NCBI GenBank assembly: GCA_964577985.1 | Contig: CAZOAR010000033.1 | Location: 1 to 29,292, forward strand | Source: CAZOAR01 sp964577985 | Lineage (GTDB): Bacteria; Gemmatimonadota; CAZMKB01; CAZNLH01 | Reading direction: 5' to 3' | Length of the DNA stretch: 29,292 nt | Shown: piece by piece, positions 22,924 through 29,292 of the stretch | Position numbering within the stretch: the first letter of the stretch is position 1 | Layout: each line of letters begins with the position of its first letter | Notes under the pieces: model-generated | Told to the model about the DNA's origin: nothing | Databases searched by the model: none | What the model saw: only the letters and a program-made list of their open reading frames with translations | Program-made: the position numbers and the translations under genes

Positions 22924-24627
22924 GTGGATAAAAAGACAAGAATTAGATTGGGGGTTATTCTCCTTGTGGTCTTGATTTCCGGGTGGTACCTGTGGCCGAG
23001 CGGCAGATACTATTCGATGTCCCCCTCGGAGCGAGACGAGTTTGAGCTCAGTCATCCGATAGAATACGACAAGCTGGAGAATTCTTCGGTCAAGCTTGGT
23101 CTTGATCTGCAGGGTGGGATGCATCTTGTCCTCGAACTCGACATGGACAAGGTCGAGATGAAAGAAGAGGAGATGAAGGACGCGATAGACAGGACGCTCG
23201 AAATAATAAGAAATCGCGTCGACCAGTTTGGAGTTTCAGAACCTCTCATACAGAAGATAGGGGACGAAAGAATCATCGTCGAATTGCCCGGCATGGAGGA
23301 TGAAGAGAGAGCGAAGGAACTTGTCCGTTCGTCGGCCTATCTCGAGTTCAAGGTTGTGAGGGATGTCGGCAGACTCGCGACCATAGTGAAGAATATAGAT
23401 GACCTGCTGCTGGCATCATCAGGGGTGACCGAAACAGAGGGGGATGTGGTCGAAGAGAAGAACGTGGAACCGTCGAGCGGGAGTAAGGATTCTGTAGACG
23501 AGTCGATAGAAGAGATTCTTTTTCCCGGCACGGATGAAGAAAAGGAGACCGTACAGTCGGATCTTCTCTCCGCGCAGATAGTCAAGTTTCCCACCGGGGG
23601 CGGATCTGCGGACATCGCTGTTCCCAAGGACAGGGTGAATTCAGTCAACAGGATCCTTGCGAGGGATGACGTAGAAAACCTTATTCCGCAAGACGTGCAG
23701 ATTCATTGGGGCCCGACGATATACCTCCAGGATGGTCGCGAGTTCAGGCAGCTCTTCCTGCTTGAACGAGAGGCAGAGATGACCGGGGAAATGCTCTCAA
23801 CCGCCACAGCGAGTATCGGCAGCGGAAACAATCCCCGCATTGCGAATCAACCGATAGTCAACCTCGAAATGACCGGAGAGGGAGCAGATGTCTTCGAGAG
23901 AATGACCGGAAGACACGTCGGTGAGAGGATGGCAATAGTCCTCGATAACGTGGTGAAGTCGGCGCCGGTAATCCGCCAGCGCATAAGCGGCGGGCGTGCC
24001 CAGATCGAGGGAATCGACTCTATCAATGAGGCGCGGGATCTGGCCATCATCCTCAGGGCTGGTGCACTGCCGGCCCCGATCAAGATTATCGAGGAGAGGA
24101 CAGTGGGTCCCACTCTCGGCGCCGATTCCATCGAAAAGAGCAGGATAGCGGGCATCGTGGGGATGCTCATGGTCCTGGTATTTGTGCTTTATTACTATCG
24201 GATCGCGGGCATATTTGCCTCCGTGGCCCTGTTCATGGACGTCGTACTCGTCCTGGCGGCCCTCGCGGGTTTCGGGGCGACACTGACCCTTCCCGGAGTG
24301 GCGGGCCTCATCCTCACCATCGGGATGGCCATTGACGCCAACGTGCTTATTTATGAACGAATAAGGGAGGAACTGGAGACGGGGAAGAGTATCCGTGCTT
24401 CAATAGACGTAGGCTATGAGAGGGCATTTCGTACTATTCTCGATGCCAATGTCACTACTTTTATCACTGCCATGGTCCTTCTCAGGTTTGGCACGGGACC
24501 GATCAAGGGGTTCGCCGTCACGTTGAGTATAGGTATCCTGGCAAGCATGTTTACTGCGCTTTATTTGACGCGGACCTTTTTCAACATGTACATGGGTGTT
24601 CGTCGCGTCAAGACTCTGAATATCTGA
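22924..24627 (+). CDS. secD: Protein-export membrane protein SecD
   Basis: A 567-residue protein of the SecDF complex, which uses the proton gradient to complete preprotein export. TM1 is at residues 8-24. The large periplasmic part has the D1 motif KLGLDLQGGMHLVLELD (57-73), VDQFGVSEPLIQKIGDERII, NPRIANQPIVNLEMTGEG and GRAQIEGI. TM2-TM6 follow from about 407, with the functional Asp in GMAIDANVLIYERIREEL. An acidic insert covers about residues 168-215 (EGDVVEEKNVEPSS and further), between two periplasmic strands. Start GTG 22924 has a weak ribosome-binding site. No yajC lies immediately upstream. secF follows after 19 bases. Confidence 0.96.
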   Translation: MDKKTRIRLGVILLVVLISGWYLWPSGRYYSMSPSERDEFELSHPIEYDKLENSSVKLGLDLQGGMHLVLELDMDKVEMKEEEMKDAIDRTLEIIRNRVDQFGVSEPLIQKIGDERIIVELPGMEDEERAKELVRSSAYLEFKVVRDVGRLATIVKNIDDLLLASSGVTETEGDVVEEKNVEPSSGSKDSVDESIEEILFPGTDEEKETVQSDLLSAQIVKFPTGGGSADIAVPKDRVNSVNRILARDDVENLIPQDVQIHWGPTIYLQDGREFRQLFLLEREAEMTGEMLSTATASIGSGNNPRIANQPIVNLEMTGEGADVFERMTGRHVGERMAIVLDNVVKSAPVIRQRISGGRAQIEGIDSINEARDLAIILRAGALPAPIKIIEERTVGPTLGADSIEKSRIAGIVGMLMVLVFVLYYYRIAGIFASVALFMDVVLVLAALAGFGATLTLPGVAGLILTIGMAIDANVLIYERIREELETGKSIRASIDVGYERAFRTILDANVTTFITAMVLLRFGTGPIKGFAVTLSIGILASMFTALYLTRTFFNMYMGVRRVKTLNI

Positions 24628-24646
24628 TCAGCCAGGGTGTGAAATA

Positions 24647-25540
24647 ATGATACATATACTGAAAAATCCCGACTATCACTTTGTCCAGCATCGATTCAAG
24701 GCGTTTCTTATCTCAGGCGTCGCTATCATGATCGGCGTTGTATCGCTGATCAGCCATGGTGGTCCGCAGTACAGCATCGACTTTACAGGAGGGACCTTGA
24801 TAGAACTGAGGTTCGAGCGGCCCGTGGTTCTGGAGACCATCAGAGATGCGGTCAAAGATGTAGGCCTGACAAATGTGGAAGTCCAGCGGTTCGGTGAGGA
24901 GAGCGAGATCATTATCAGGACCCAGGACATAAAGGTTGAAATGGGGGAGATAACCAGGTTCGTTTCTGACCTGACGGCGGAACTGAAGGGTGATCCGTTC
25001 AAGGTGATGCGTACCGAGAGCGTCGGGCCGAAGATTGGCGGGGAGTTGAAGGAGAAGGCGCTTCTTGCCATTATCTACTCGATGCTCGGTCTAGTCATCT
25101 ACATTTCGTGGCGTTATGAATTTAAGTTCGCGATAGCTGCCATAGTGGCCCTCATACACGACGTACTGATAACGCTTGGAGTCTTCTCGATCGCAAACCG
25201 GGATATATCACTGGCGGTTGTGGCTGCGTTCCTGACTATCATTGGATATTCTCTGAACGATACCATCGTCGTGTTCGACCGGATCAGAGAGAATCTGCAA
25301 ATCAGACGCAAGATGCAGTACGAGAAGACATTGAATGTGAGCATAAATGAAACCCTTTCCAGGACGATTATCACCTCTCTTTCAACACTGATAGTAGTGC
25401 TCTCGCTCTACATATACGGCAGTGAAGTCATCAGGGATTTCGCGCTGGCGCTGATCGTAGGCGTGGTAGTCGGGACCTACTCCTCGATCTATGTGGCCTC
25501 CCCCATATTAGTCGAATGGAAAAAACGGTTCACCAAATAA
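24647..25540 (+). CDS. secF: Protein-export membrane protein SecF
   Basis: A 297-residue partner of SecD with the expected six membrane segments. TM1 is at about 17-36, the periplasmic motif YSIDFTGGTLIELRF is at about 43-57, and ESVGPKIGGELKEKAL precedes the TM2-TM6 block. The conserved Asp region is IIGYSLNDTIVVFDRIREN, then SINETLSRTIITSLSTL. It starts at an ATG after AGCCAGGGTGTG, 19 bases behind secD, so the two are in one operon and are not fused. Together they form the auxiliary Sec complex beside SecY, encoded earlier in the window. Confidence 0.97.
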   Translation: MIHILKNPDYHFVQHRFKAFLISGVAIMIGVVSLISHGGPQYSIDFTGGTLIELRFERPVVLETIRDAVKDVGLTNVEVQRFGEESEIIIRTQDIKVEMGEITRFVSDLTAELKGDPFKVMRTESVGPKIGGELKEKALLAIIYSMLGLVIYISWRYEFKFAIAAIVALIHDVLITLGVFSIANRDISLAVVAAFLTIIGYSLNDTIVVFDRIRENLQIRRKMQYEKTLNVSINETLSRTIITSLSTLIVVLSLYIYGSEVIRDFALALIVGVVVGTYSSIYVASPILVEWKKRFTK

Positions 25541-25553
25541 GGGGCGTAGCGAA

Positions 25554-26330
25554 TTGACAGAGACCTCTTTCTGGGACACGCACGCCCATCTGACGGATCC
25601 GCGGCTTGAACCAGCGTGGCGGAAAATCGTCGATGACGCGCGGGATGCCGGGGTGCAAGGGGTAATAAACATCGCCGTAGACGTCGAGACTGGCCGAAGA
25701 GCGTTGTGCCAGGCCGCGGAAGTCCCGGATCAGATGCGGGTGGCTGTCGGCCATCACCCGCATGAAGCGGACCACTTCACTCACGAAGTCAGGCTTGAGC
25801 TTGAGGAGATGGCTCGCTCGGAGCGGGTCGTGGCTGTAGGAGAGATCGGGCTCGACTACCACTATATGAGATCGAGCAGGAGAGAGCAGAAAAAGACTTT
25901 TCAATCACAACTGGAGATGGCAGCGGAGTTGAACCTCCCGGTGGTTGTCCACTCAAGGGGGGCAGAGACCGATGTCGTGGACCATCTCAAGGACATGCGC
26001 GACAACCTGACGGGCGGTGTCCTTCATTGTTACACCGGAGGGATTGCCGATGCTGAAAGAGCCCTTGACATCAGGTTTCACCTGTCGTTTACGGGCATAG
26101 TCACGTTCGGCGACAGCTCAATAGATGATCTCGTCAGGTATGTACCTGTGGGAAGTCTCCTGCTGGAGACCGATTCGCCGTATCTCACCCCGGTTCCCCA
26201 CCGAGGTAAGCCAAACTCCCCGGCCTACCTTCCGATAATCGCTCATCGGATAGCGGAGCTCAAAGGGATGACTCAAGAGGAGCTCATTTCCGTGAGCTCG
26301 AAGAACGCGACGGATCTTTTTTCTTTGTGA
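25554..26330 (+). CDS. tatD: TatD family metal-dependent deoxyribonuclease
   Basis: A 258-residue TatD/YcfH-type TIM-barrel hydrolase. Metal ligands are seen at His10 and His12 (DTHAHL), Glu97 (GEIGLD), His133 (VVHSR), His158 (LHCYTG) and Asp207 (ETDSPYL). Further motifs are AVGHHPHEA and PAYLPIIAHRIAELKG. The TTG start is 13 bases behind secF, suggesting co-transcription. Family members are 3'-5' exonucleases or deacylase-like hydrolases; TatD is not required for Tat export despite its name. Its last 47 bases lie antisense to the end of ispG. Confidence 0.95.
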   Translation: MTETSFWDTHAHLTDPRLEPAWRKIVDDARDAGVQGVINIAVDVETGRRALCQAAEVPDQMRVAVGHHPHEADHFTHEVRLELEEMARSERVVAVGEIGLDYHYMRSSRREQKKTFQSQLEMAAELNLPVVVHSRGAETDVVDHLKDMRDNLTGGVLHCYTGGIADAERALDIRFHLSFTGIVTFGDSSIDDLVRYVPVGSLLLETDSPYLTPVPHRGKPNSPAYLPIIAHRIAELKGMTQEELISVSSKNATDLFSL

Positions 26331-27435
26331 CAGCAGGTGGATCGATCACGTCCGGAGCCTCCCGGCGACTCTCGCGTGAATGGAGGAGGTCATCAATCTC
26401 ATCCATCAGCGCGTCGACAAGATTCTCTTCCGGCACGTTCCTCAGGAACTCCCCTTTCCTGATGAGCATTCCTACTCCTCTCCCGCCGGCGATTCCCACG
26501 TCCGCCTCCTTCGCCTCACCGGGACCATTCACCACGCATCCGAGAATGGCTATCTTCAGGGGCTCCGTGATATCCCTGACCCTGCGAGTTACCTCCCTCA
26601 CGAGGGGCTCCAGCTCGATCTGTATTCTGCCGCAGGTGGGACATGAAATGATCTCAGGCCCCCTGGAACGAAGATGAAGCGCCTTCAGTATGTCGTGGGC
26701 CGCCTCGACCTCTTTGAGCGGGTCGCCGGTCAAAGAGACCCTTATCGTGTCCCCTATACCGTCGAGCAGCAGTGCCCCGATCCCGATAGAGGATTTTATT
26801 GTCCCGTATCCGGGCAGGCCAGCCTCTGTTATCCCCAGGTGAAGGGGATAGTCGACACCTTCCGATATCAACCGATATGCGGCTACAGCGATCGGTACGT
26901 CGGATGATTTTATTGATATCACGACATCCTCGAAGCCCTTTTGCGCAAGGAGTTCCGTGTTTTTCACGGCGCTCTCAACAAGAGCCTCGGGCGAAGGGTA
27001 GCCGTACTTTTCGAGAATATCCTTTTCGAGCGATCCCGCGTTGACACCTACTCGGATGGGGATGGCTCTATCGCGCGCGGCGGAAACGACCTCTCTGATG
27101 GCCTGCTCCCCTCCTATATTGCCGGGGTTGATCCTGATCTTGTCGACACCGTTCTCGATCGCCTTAACGGCAAGCCTGTAGCTGAAATGGATATCGGCGA
27201 CTACGGGTACGGGGCTGCCGGCGGTTATTTCACGAAGGCTGTCTGCCGCTTTGCTGTCCGGAACCGCAACCCGTACTATCTCACAGCCGGCAGACACGAG
27301 TTCCCTGATCTGGCGAAGTGTCGATGCAACATCACGAGTGTCGGTACTCGTCATGGATTGCACCGCGACCGGGCTTCCACCTCCAACCGGAACAGAGCCG
27401 ACCATCACGCGCCGTGTTTTTCTCCTCGCCATCAT
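26284..27435 (-). CDS. ispG: 4-hydroxy-3-methylbut-2-enyl-diphosphate synthase (flavodoxin/ferredoxin)
   Basis: IspG (GcpE) of 383 residues, the penultimate step of the MEP isoprenoid pathway. I chose the ATG at 27435, six bases behind GGAG; longer starts (to 27519) add unconserved residues. It opens RRKTRRVMVGSVPVGGGSPV and AVQSMT. TIM-barrel motifs are PVPVVADIHFSY, IRINPGNIGG, IPIRVGVNAGSLE and PLHLGITEAG. Cys265, Cys268 (CPTCGR) and Cys300 (GCVVNGPGEA) hold the [4Fe-4S] cluster, with Glu307 the fourth ligand position. A charged C-terminal tail of about 30 residues (RESRREAPDV ... SRSSSSRK) is not conserved and ends inside tatD. Confidence 0.96.
   Translation of the reverse strand: MMARRKTRRVMVGSVPVGGGSPVAVQSMTSTDTRDVASTLRQIRELVSAGCEIVRVAVPDSKAADSLREITAGSPVPVVADIHFSYRLAVKAIENGVDKIRINPGNIGGEQAIREVVSAARDRAIPIRVGVNAGSLEKDILEKYGYPSPEALVESAVKNTELLAQKGFEDVVISIKSSDVPIAVAAYRLISEGVDYPLHLGITEAGLPGYGTIKSSIGIGALLLDGIGDTIRVSLTGDPLKEVEAAHDILKALHLRSRGPEIISCPTCGRIQIELEPLVREVTRRVRDITEPLKIAILGCVVNGPGEAKEADVGIAGGRGVGMLIRKGEFLRNVPEENLVDALMDEIDDLLHSRESRREAPDVIDPPAVTKKKDPSRSSSSRK
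26289..26326 (+). terminator. Weak candidate intrinsic terminator at the tatD end
   Basis: TCCGT (26289-26293) pairs with ACGGA (26310-26314) and is followed at once by TCTTTTTTCTTT (26315-26326). The stem is only five pairs with a 16-base loop, so it is marginal. It lies inside the tatD coding sequence, where the T-run encodes the last Leu and Phe residues, so it may be coincidental. It would end the secD-secF-tatD transcript before it reads against ispG. Confidence 0.25.
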
Positions 27436-27458
27436 AAGCATCTCCATCGGTTGTCCAT

Positions 27459-27487
27459 AATCTAGCCGCCACACATGCATCACACAA
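27459..27487 (-). promoter_or_regulatory. Candidate promoter for ispG
   Basis: On the minus strand TTGTGT (27487-27482) and TAGATT (27464-27459) are separated by exactly 17 bases. Transcription would start near 27452, about 17 bases before the ATG at 27435. Matches are 3 of 6 and 4 of 6 consensus bases. Confidence 0.4.
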
Positions 27488-27526
27488 GGCCGATGCCCGT
27501 GGACGTTAGCGCGGACCACATGTTCG

Positions 27527-27554
27527 TTGCAATTCTCTCTCCCATTGATAGATT
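27527..27554 (+). promoter_or_regulatory. Candidate promoter for the MFS transporter gene
   Basis: TTGCAA (27527-27532) and TAGATT (27549-27554) are separated by 16 bases. Transcription would start near 27561, with about 70 bases of leader before the ATG at 27631. It is divergent from the ispG candidate promoter in a 195-base intergenic region that holds no gene. Confidence 0.35.
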
Positions 27555-27630
27555 AACTCTGACGAGCGAGTGGACTGTGCCGTTCAACAGGACAGTATGA
27601 AGAGCCAGACTGTGGTCGAGAAGGTAATCG

Positions 27631-28866
27631 ATGATGCACAAATCCTTTAATTCGCGGGAAAAGCGCACGATCCTCTTTCTGGGATCGGCCCACGCCTTGA
27701 CGCACGCCATGATGTTGTCATTTCCGGCCATCCTGATCCCGCTCATGGATGAGCTTGATCTGGATCTTTTTGGCGTGGGAGTACTCGGTAACATCGGCTA
27801 CCTGTTGTTTGGACTGGGCGCTCTACCGGCGGGATTTCTGTCTGACAGATGGGGCACCAGGAAGGTGCTCTTCTTTTTTTTCGCGGGAGGGTGTGTCTCA
27901 TGCCTCGCGATATTCCTCTCGCGGGGAGTCGTCACTCTGGCGATCGGCATGCTTCTGTCAGGCGCCTCCGCCAGCCTTTATCATCCAGCGGGTCTTTCCT
28001 GCATTACCCGGAGAGTTCGATCGAGAGGAAAGGCGCTTGGATACCACGGTATGGCCGGCAATGTAGGGCTCGCGACAGCGCCTGTCCTGGCGGCATGGTC
28101 CGCGGTGCATTACGGATGGAGATCGATCTATATGGTCCTGGCGATACTGTTCGGACTCATGGCGATTGTGGATTGCAGGAGTAACTTCTGGGAAGAGGAC
28201 CGGAAGCGCGAGGGTCTGGAGGAAGACTCCGGTAGGGGGCGGACCTTCTCTGATGGAACTGAGAGGGGGTCGCTGGTCGTCCTTTATCTCATGCTGATAC
28301 TCGCGGGCTTTATCTACAGGGGAGCGCTCACTTATCTTCCCGCATACCTGAGTTCTCCGACGGCAAACGGAAGAGGATGGGATCTGACCGTGAGCCAGGC
28401 AGGGTCGATGACAACACTGGCCCTTCTGCTCGGGATAGTGTCTCAGTGGATTGGAGGTAATCTCTCTCAGAGAGTAAGGCTTGAGTACCTGGGGCTTATT
28501 CTCATCCTGCTGGCTTTACCATTCCTGTTCCTTATGGGCCACTCGGGCGGAGTCACGTTGATGGCAGTGACCGCGCTTTTCATCTTTTTTTACTTCTGCT
28601 GGCAACCGGTGTCTAACGGACTTATCGCGCAGTATACGCACCACAGCTTAAGGAGCCTCGGATTCGGGCTCTCTTTTACGCTTTCATTCGGTGCCGGATC
28701 ATTTGCCTCAAGCGTGGCGGGTAAGATAGGAGATGAGTATGGGCTGGACAATGTATTCACATTTCTCGGGGTGTTTCTTTCGGGTATTGCCATCCTGTCC
28801 GTCGTCCTTGTCTTCCTCGCAAGAAAAAGGAGGGTCAGGGAGAAACAGAAGGTTTGCGGGTACTGA
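27631..28866 (+). CDS. Major facilitator superfamily transporter, Fsr-like
   Basis: A 411-residue integral membrane protein with about 12 predicted helices in two bundles and a charged central loop near residues 185-215. The first helix contains HALTHAMMLSFPAILIPLM; the MFS loop 2-3 motif is DRWGTRKVL (GFLSDRWGTRK). SLYHPAGLSCITRR and GYHGMAGNVGLATAPVLAA resemble the conserved HPEG/R and GNAG segments of the fosmidomycin-resistance (Fsr) group. The substrate cannot be read from the sequence. GAGAAGG precedes the ATG; a second in-frame ATG follows at once. It is divergent from ispG and 15 bases before obg. Confidence 0.85.
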   Translation: MMHKSFNSREKRTILFLGSAHALTHAMMLSFPAILIPLMDELDLDLFGVGVLGNIGYLLFGLGALPAGFLSDRWGTRKVLFFFFAGGCVSCLAIFLSRGVVTLAIGMLLSGASASLYHPAGLSCITRRVRSRGKALGYHGMAGNVGLATAPVLAAWSAVHYGWRSIYMVLAILFGLMAIVDCRSNFWEEDRKREGLEEDSGRGRTFSDGTERGSLVVLYLMLILAGFIYRGALTYLPAYLSSPTANGRGWDLTVSQAGSMTTLALLLGIVSQWIGGNLSQRVRLEYLGLILILLALPFLFLMGHSGGVTLMAVTALFIFFYFCWQPVSNGLIAQYTHHSLRSLGFGLSFTLSFGAGSFASSVAGKIGDEYGLDNVFTFLGVFLSGIAILSVVLVFLARKRRVREKQKVCGY

Positions 28867-28881
28867 GCACAGGGTCATGCG

Positions 28882-29292
28882 ATGTTATTTATAGATGAAG
28901 TGGTGATACGTGTGAAGGCCGGAAACGGGGGCGATGGATGTGTGTCGTTCAGGAGAGAAAAGTACGTGCCAAAGGGTGGACCGGACGGAGGGGATGGTGG
29001 AAACGGTGGCAGCGTGTACCTGGTTACTGATCCTCACATGTCCACCCTGGCGGACTTCAGATACAACAGGGTCTACAATGCGGGAAATGGAGGGGTGGGA
29101 ATGGGGAGGAAGAAGCATGGGAAAAACGGCGAAGACCTGAGGATTCCAGTGCCGGCGGGGACCCTCGTAAGAGAAGATGAGTCAAGACGCGTACTTGTCG
29201 ATCTCGTAGAGCCCGGTCAGGATTTCCTTCTCGCGAGGGGCCGGCAACGTGTGGTCGCGGAGACGCGCTTCGGCAGGCCCACACACATCCGC
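28882..29292 (+). CDS. obg: GTPase Obg (CgtA), N-terminal part, cut by window end
   Basis: The first 137 codons of an Obg GTPase, involved in 50S subunit maturation and stress responses. The Obg domain is plain: LFIDEVVIRVKAGNGGDGCV, SFRREKYVPKGGPDGGDGGN, GGSVYLV, then GGVGMGRKKHGKNGEDLRIP and VPAGTLVRED. These glycine-rich turns form the type II helices of the fold. The next segment normally reads AxGGxGGxGNTRF but here the frame gives LLARGRQRVVAETRF, with the glycines lost and the flanking residues kept. The GTPase domain lies beyond the window. The ATG is 15 bases behind the transporter gene. Confidence 0.93.
   Translation, partial: MLFIDEVVIRVKAGNGGDGCVSFRREKYVPKGGPDGGDGGNGGSVYLVTDPHMSTLADFRYNRVYNAGNGGVGMGRKKHGKNGEDLRIPVPAGTLVREDESRRVLVDLVEPGQDFLLARGRQRVVAETRFGRPTHIR

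Overview
The window is a chromosomal stretch from a Gram-negative bacterium. It is dominated by the universally conserved ribosomal-protein superoperon, read on the + strand from the last codons of tuf to rplQ. Gram-negative character is inferred from a lipoprotein with a lipobox, a predicted outer-membrane beta-barrel protein and SecD/SecF. A DUF1844 protein, a DNRLRE-type lipoprotein and a GHL10-type glycosidase would fit an FCB-group or candidate-phylum lineage (for example Krumholzibacteriota- or Latescibacterota-like). That placement is an inference; a phylogeny of the ribosomal proteins would settle it.

Layout. 1-9964: tuf end, then rpsJ-rplC-rplD-rplW-rplB-rpsS-rplV-rpsC-rplP-rpmC-rpsQ-rplN-rplX-rplE-rpsN-rpsH-rplF-rplR-rpsE-rpmD-rplO (S10 plus spc order). 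9966-12757: secY-adk-map. 12758-16562: infA-rpmJ-rpsM-rpsK-rpsD-rpoA-rplQ, with a plausible internal promoter before infA. 16501-17754: a secreted GHL10-family protein overlapping the rplQ tail. 17793-18584: mazG on the minus strand, divergent from alr. 18701-22806: alr, a DUF1844 protein, a lipoprotein and an outer-membrane protein, the last three joined by ATGA overlaps. 22840-26330: a strong sigma70-type promoter, then secD-secF-tatD. 26284-27435: ispG on the minus strand, overlapping tatD end to end. 27631-28866: an MFS transporter. 28882-29292: the start of obg, cut by the window end.

Most genes serve translation (ribosome, IF1, RNA polymerase alpha, methionine aminopeptidase, Obg) and export (SecY, SecD, SecF). 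Housekeeping enzymes are interleaved (Adk, MazG, Alr, IspG, TatD). No gene-free stretch exceeds 300 bases. I see no rRNA, tRNA, CRISPR array, insertion sequence, phage gene or replication origin. About a quarter of the genes appear to use TTG or GTG starts.

I did not find a convincing undescribed system. The most interesting leads are: the coupled DUF1844/lipoprotein/barrel cassette behind alr; an extra loop of about 30 residues inside the KH domain of ribosomal protein S3; a perfect dyad over the presumed mazG promoter; long coding overlaps made by charged C-terminal tails; and a disturbed glycine-rich motif in Obg at the window edge.
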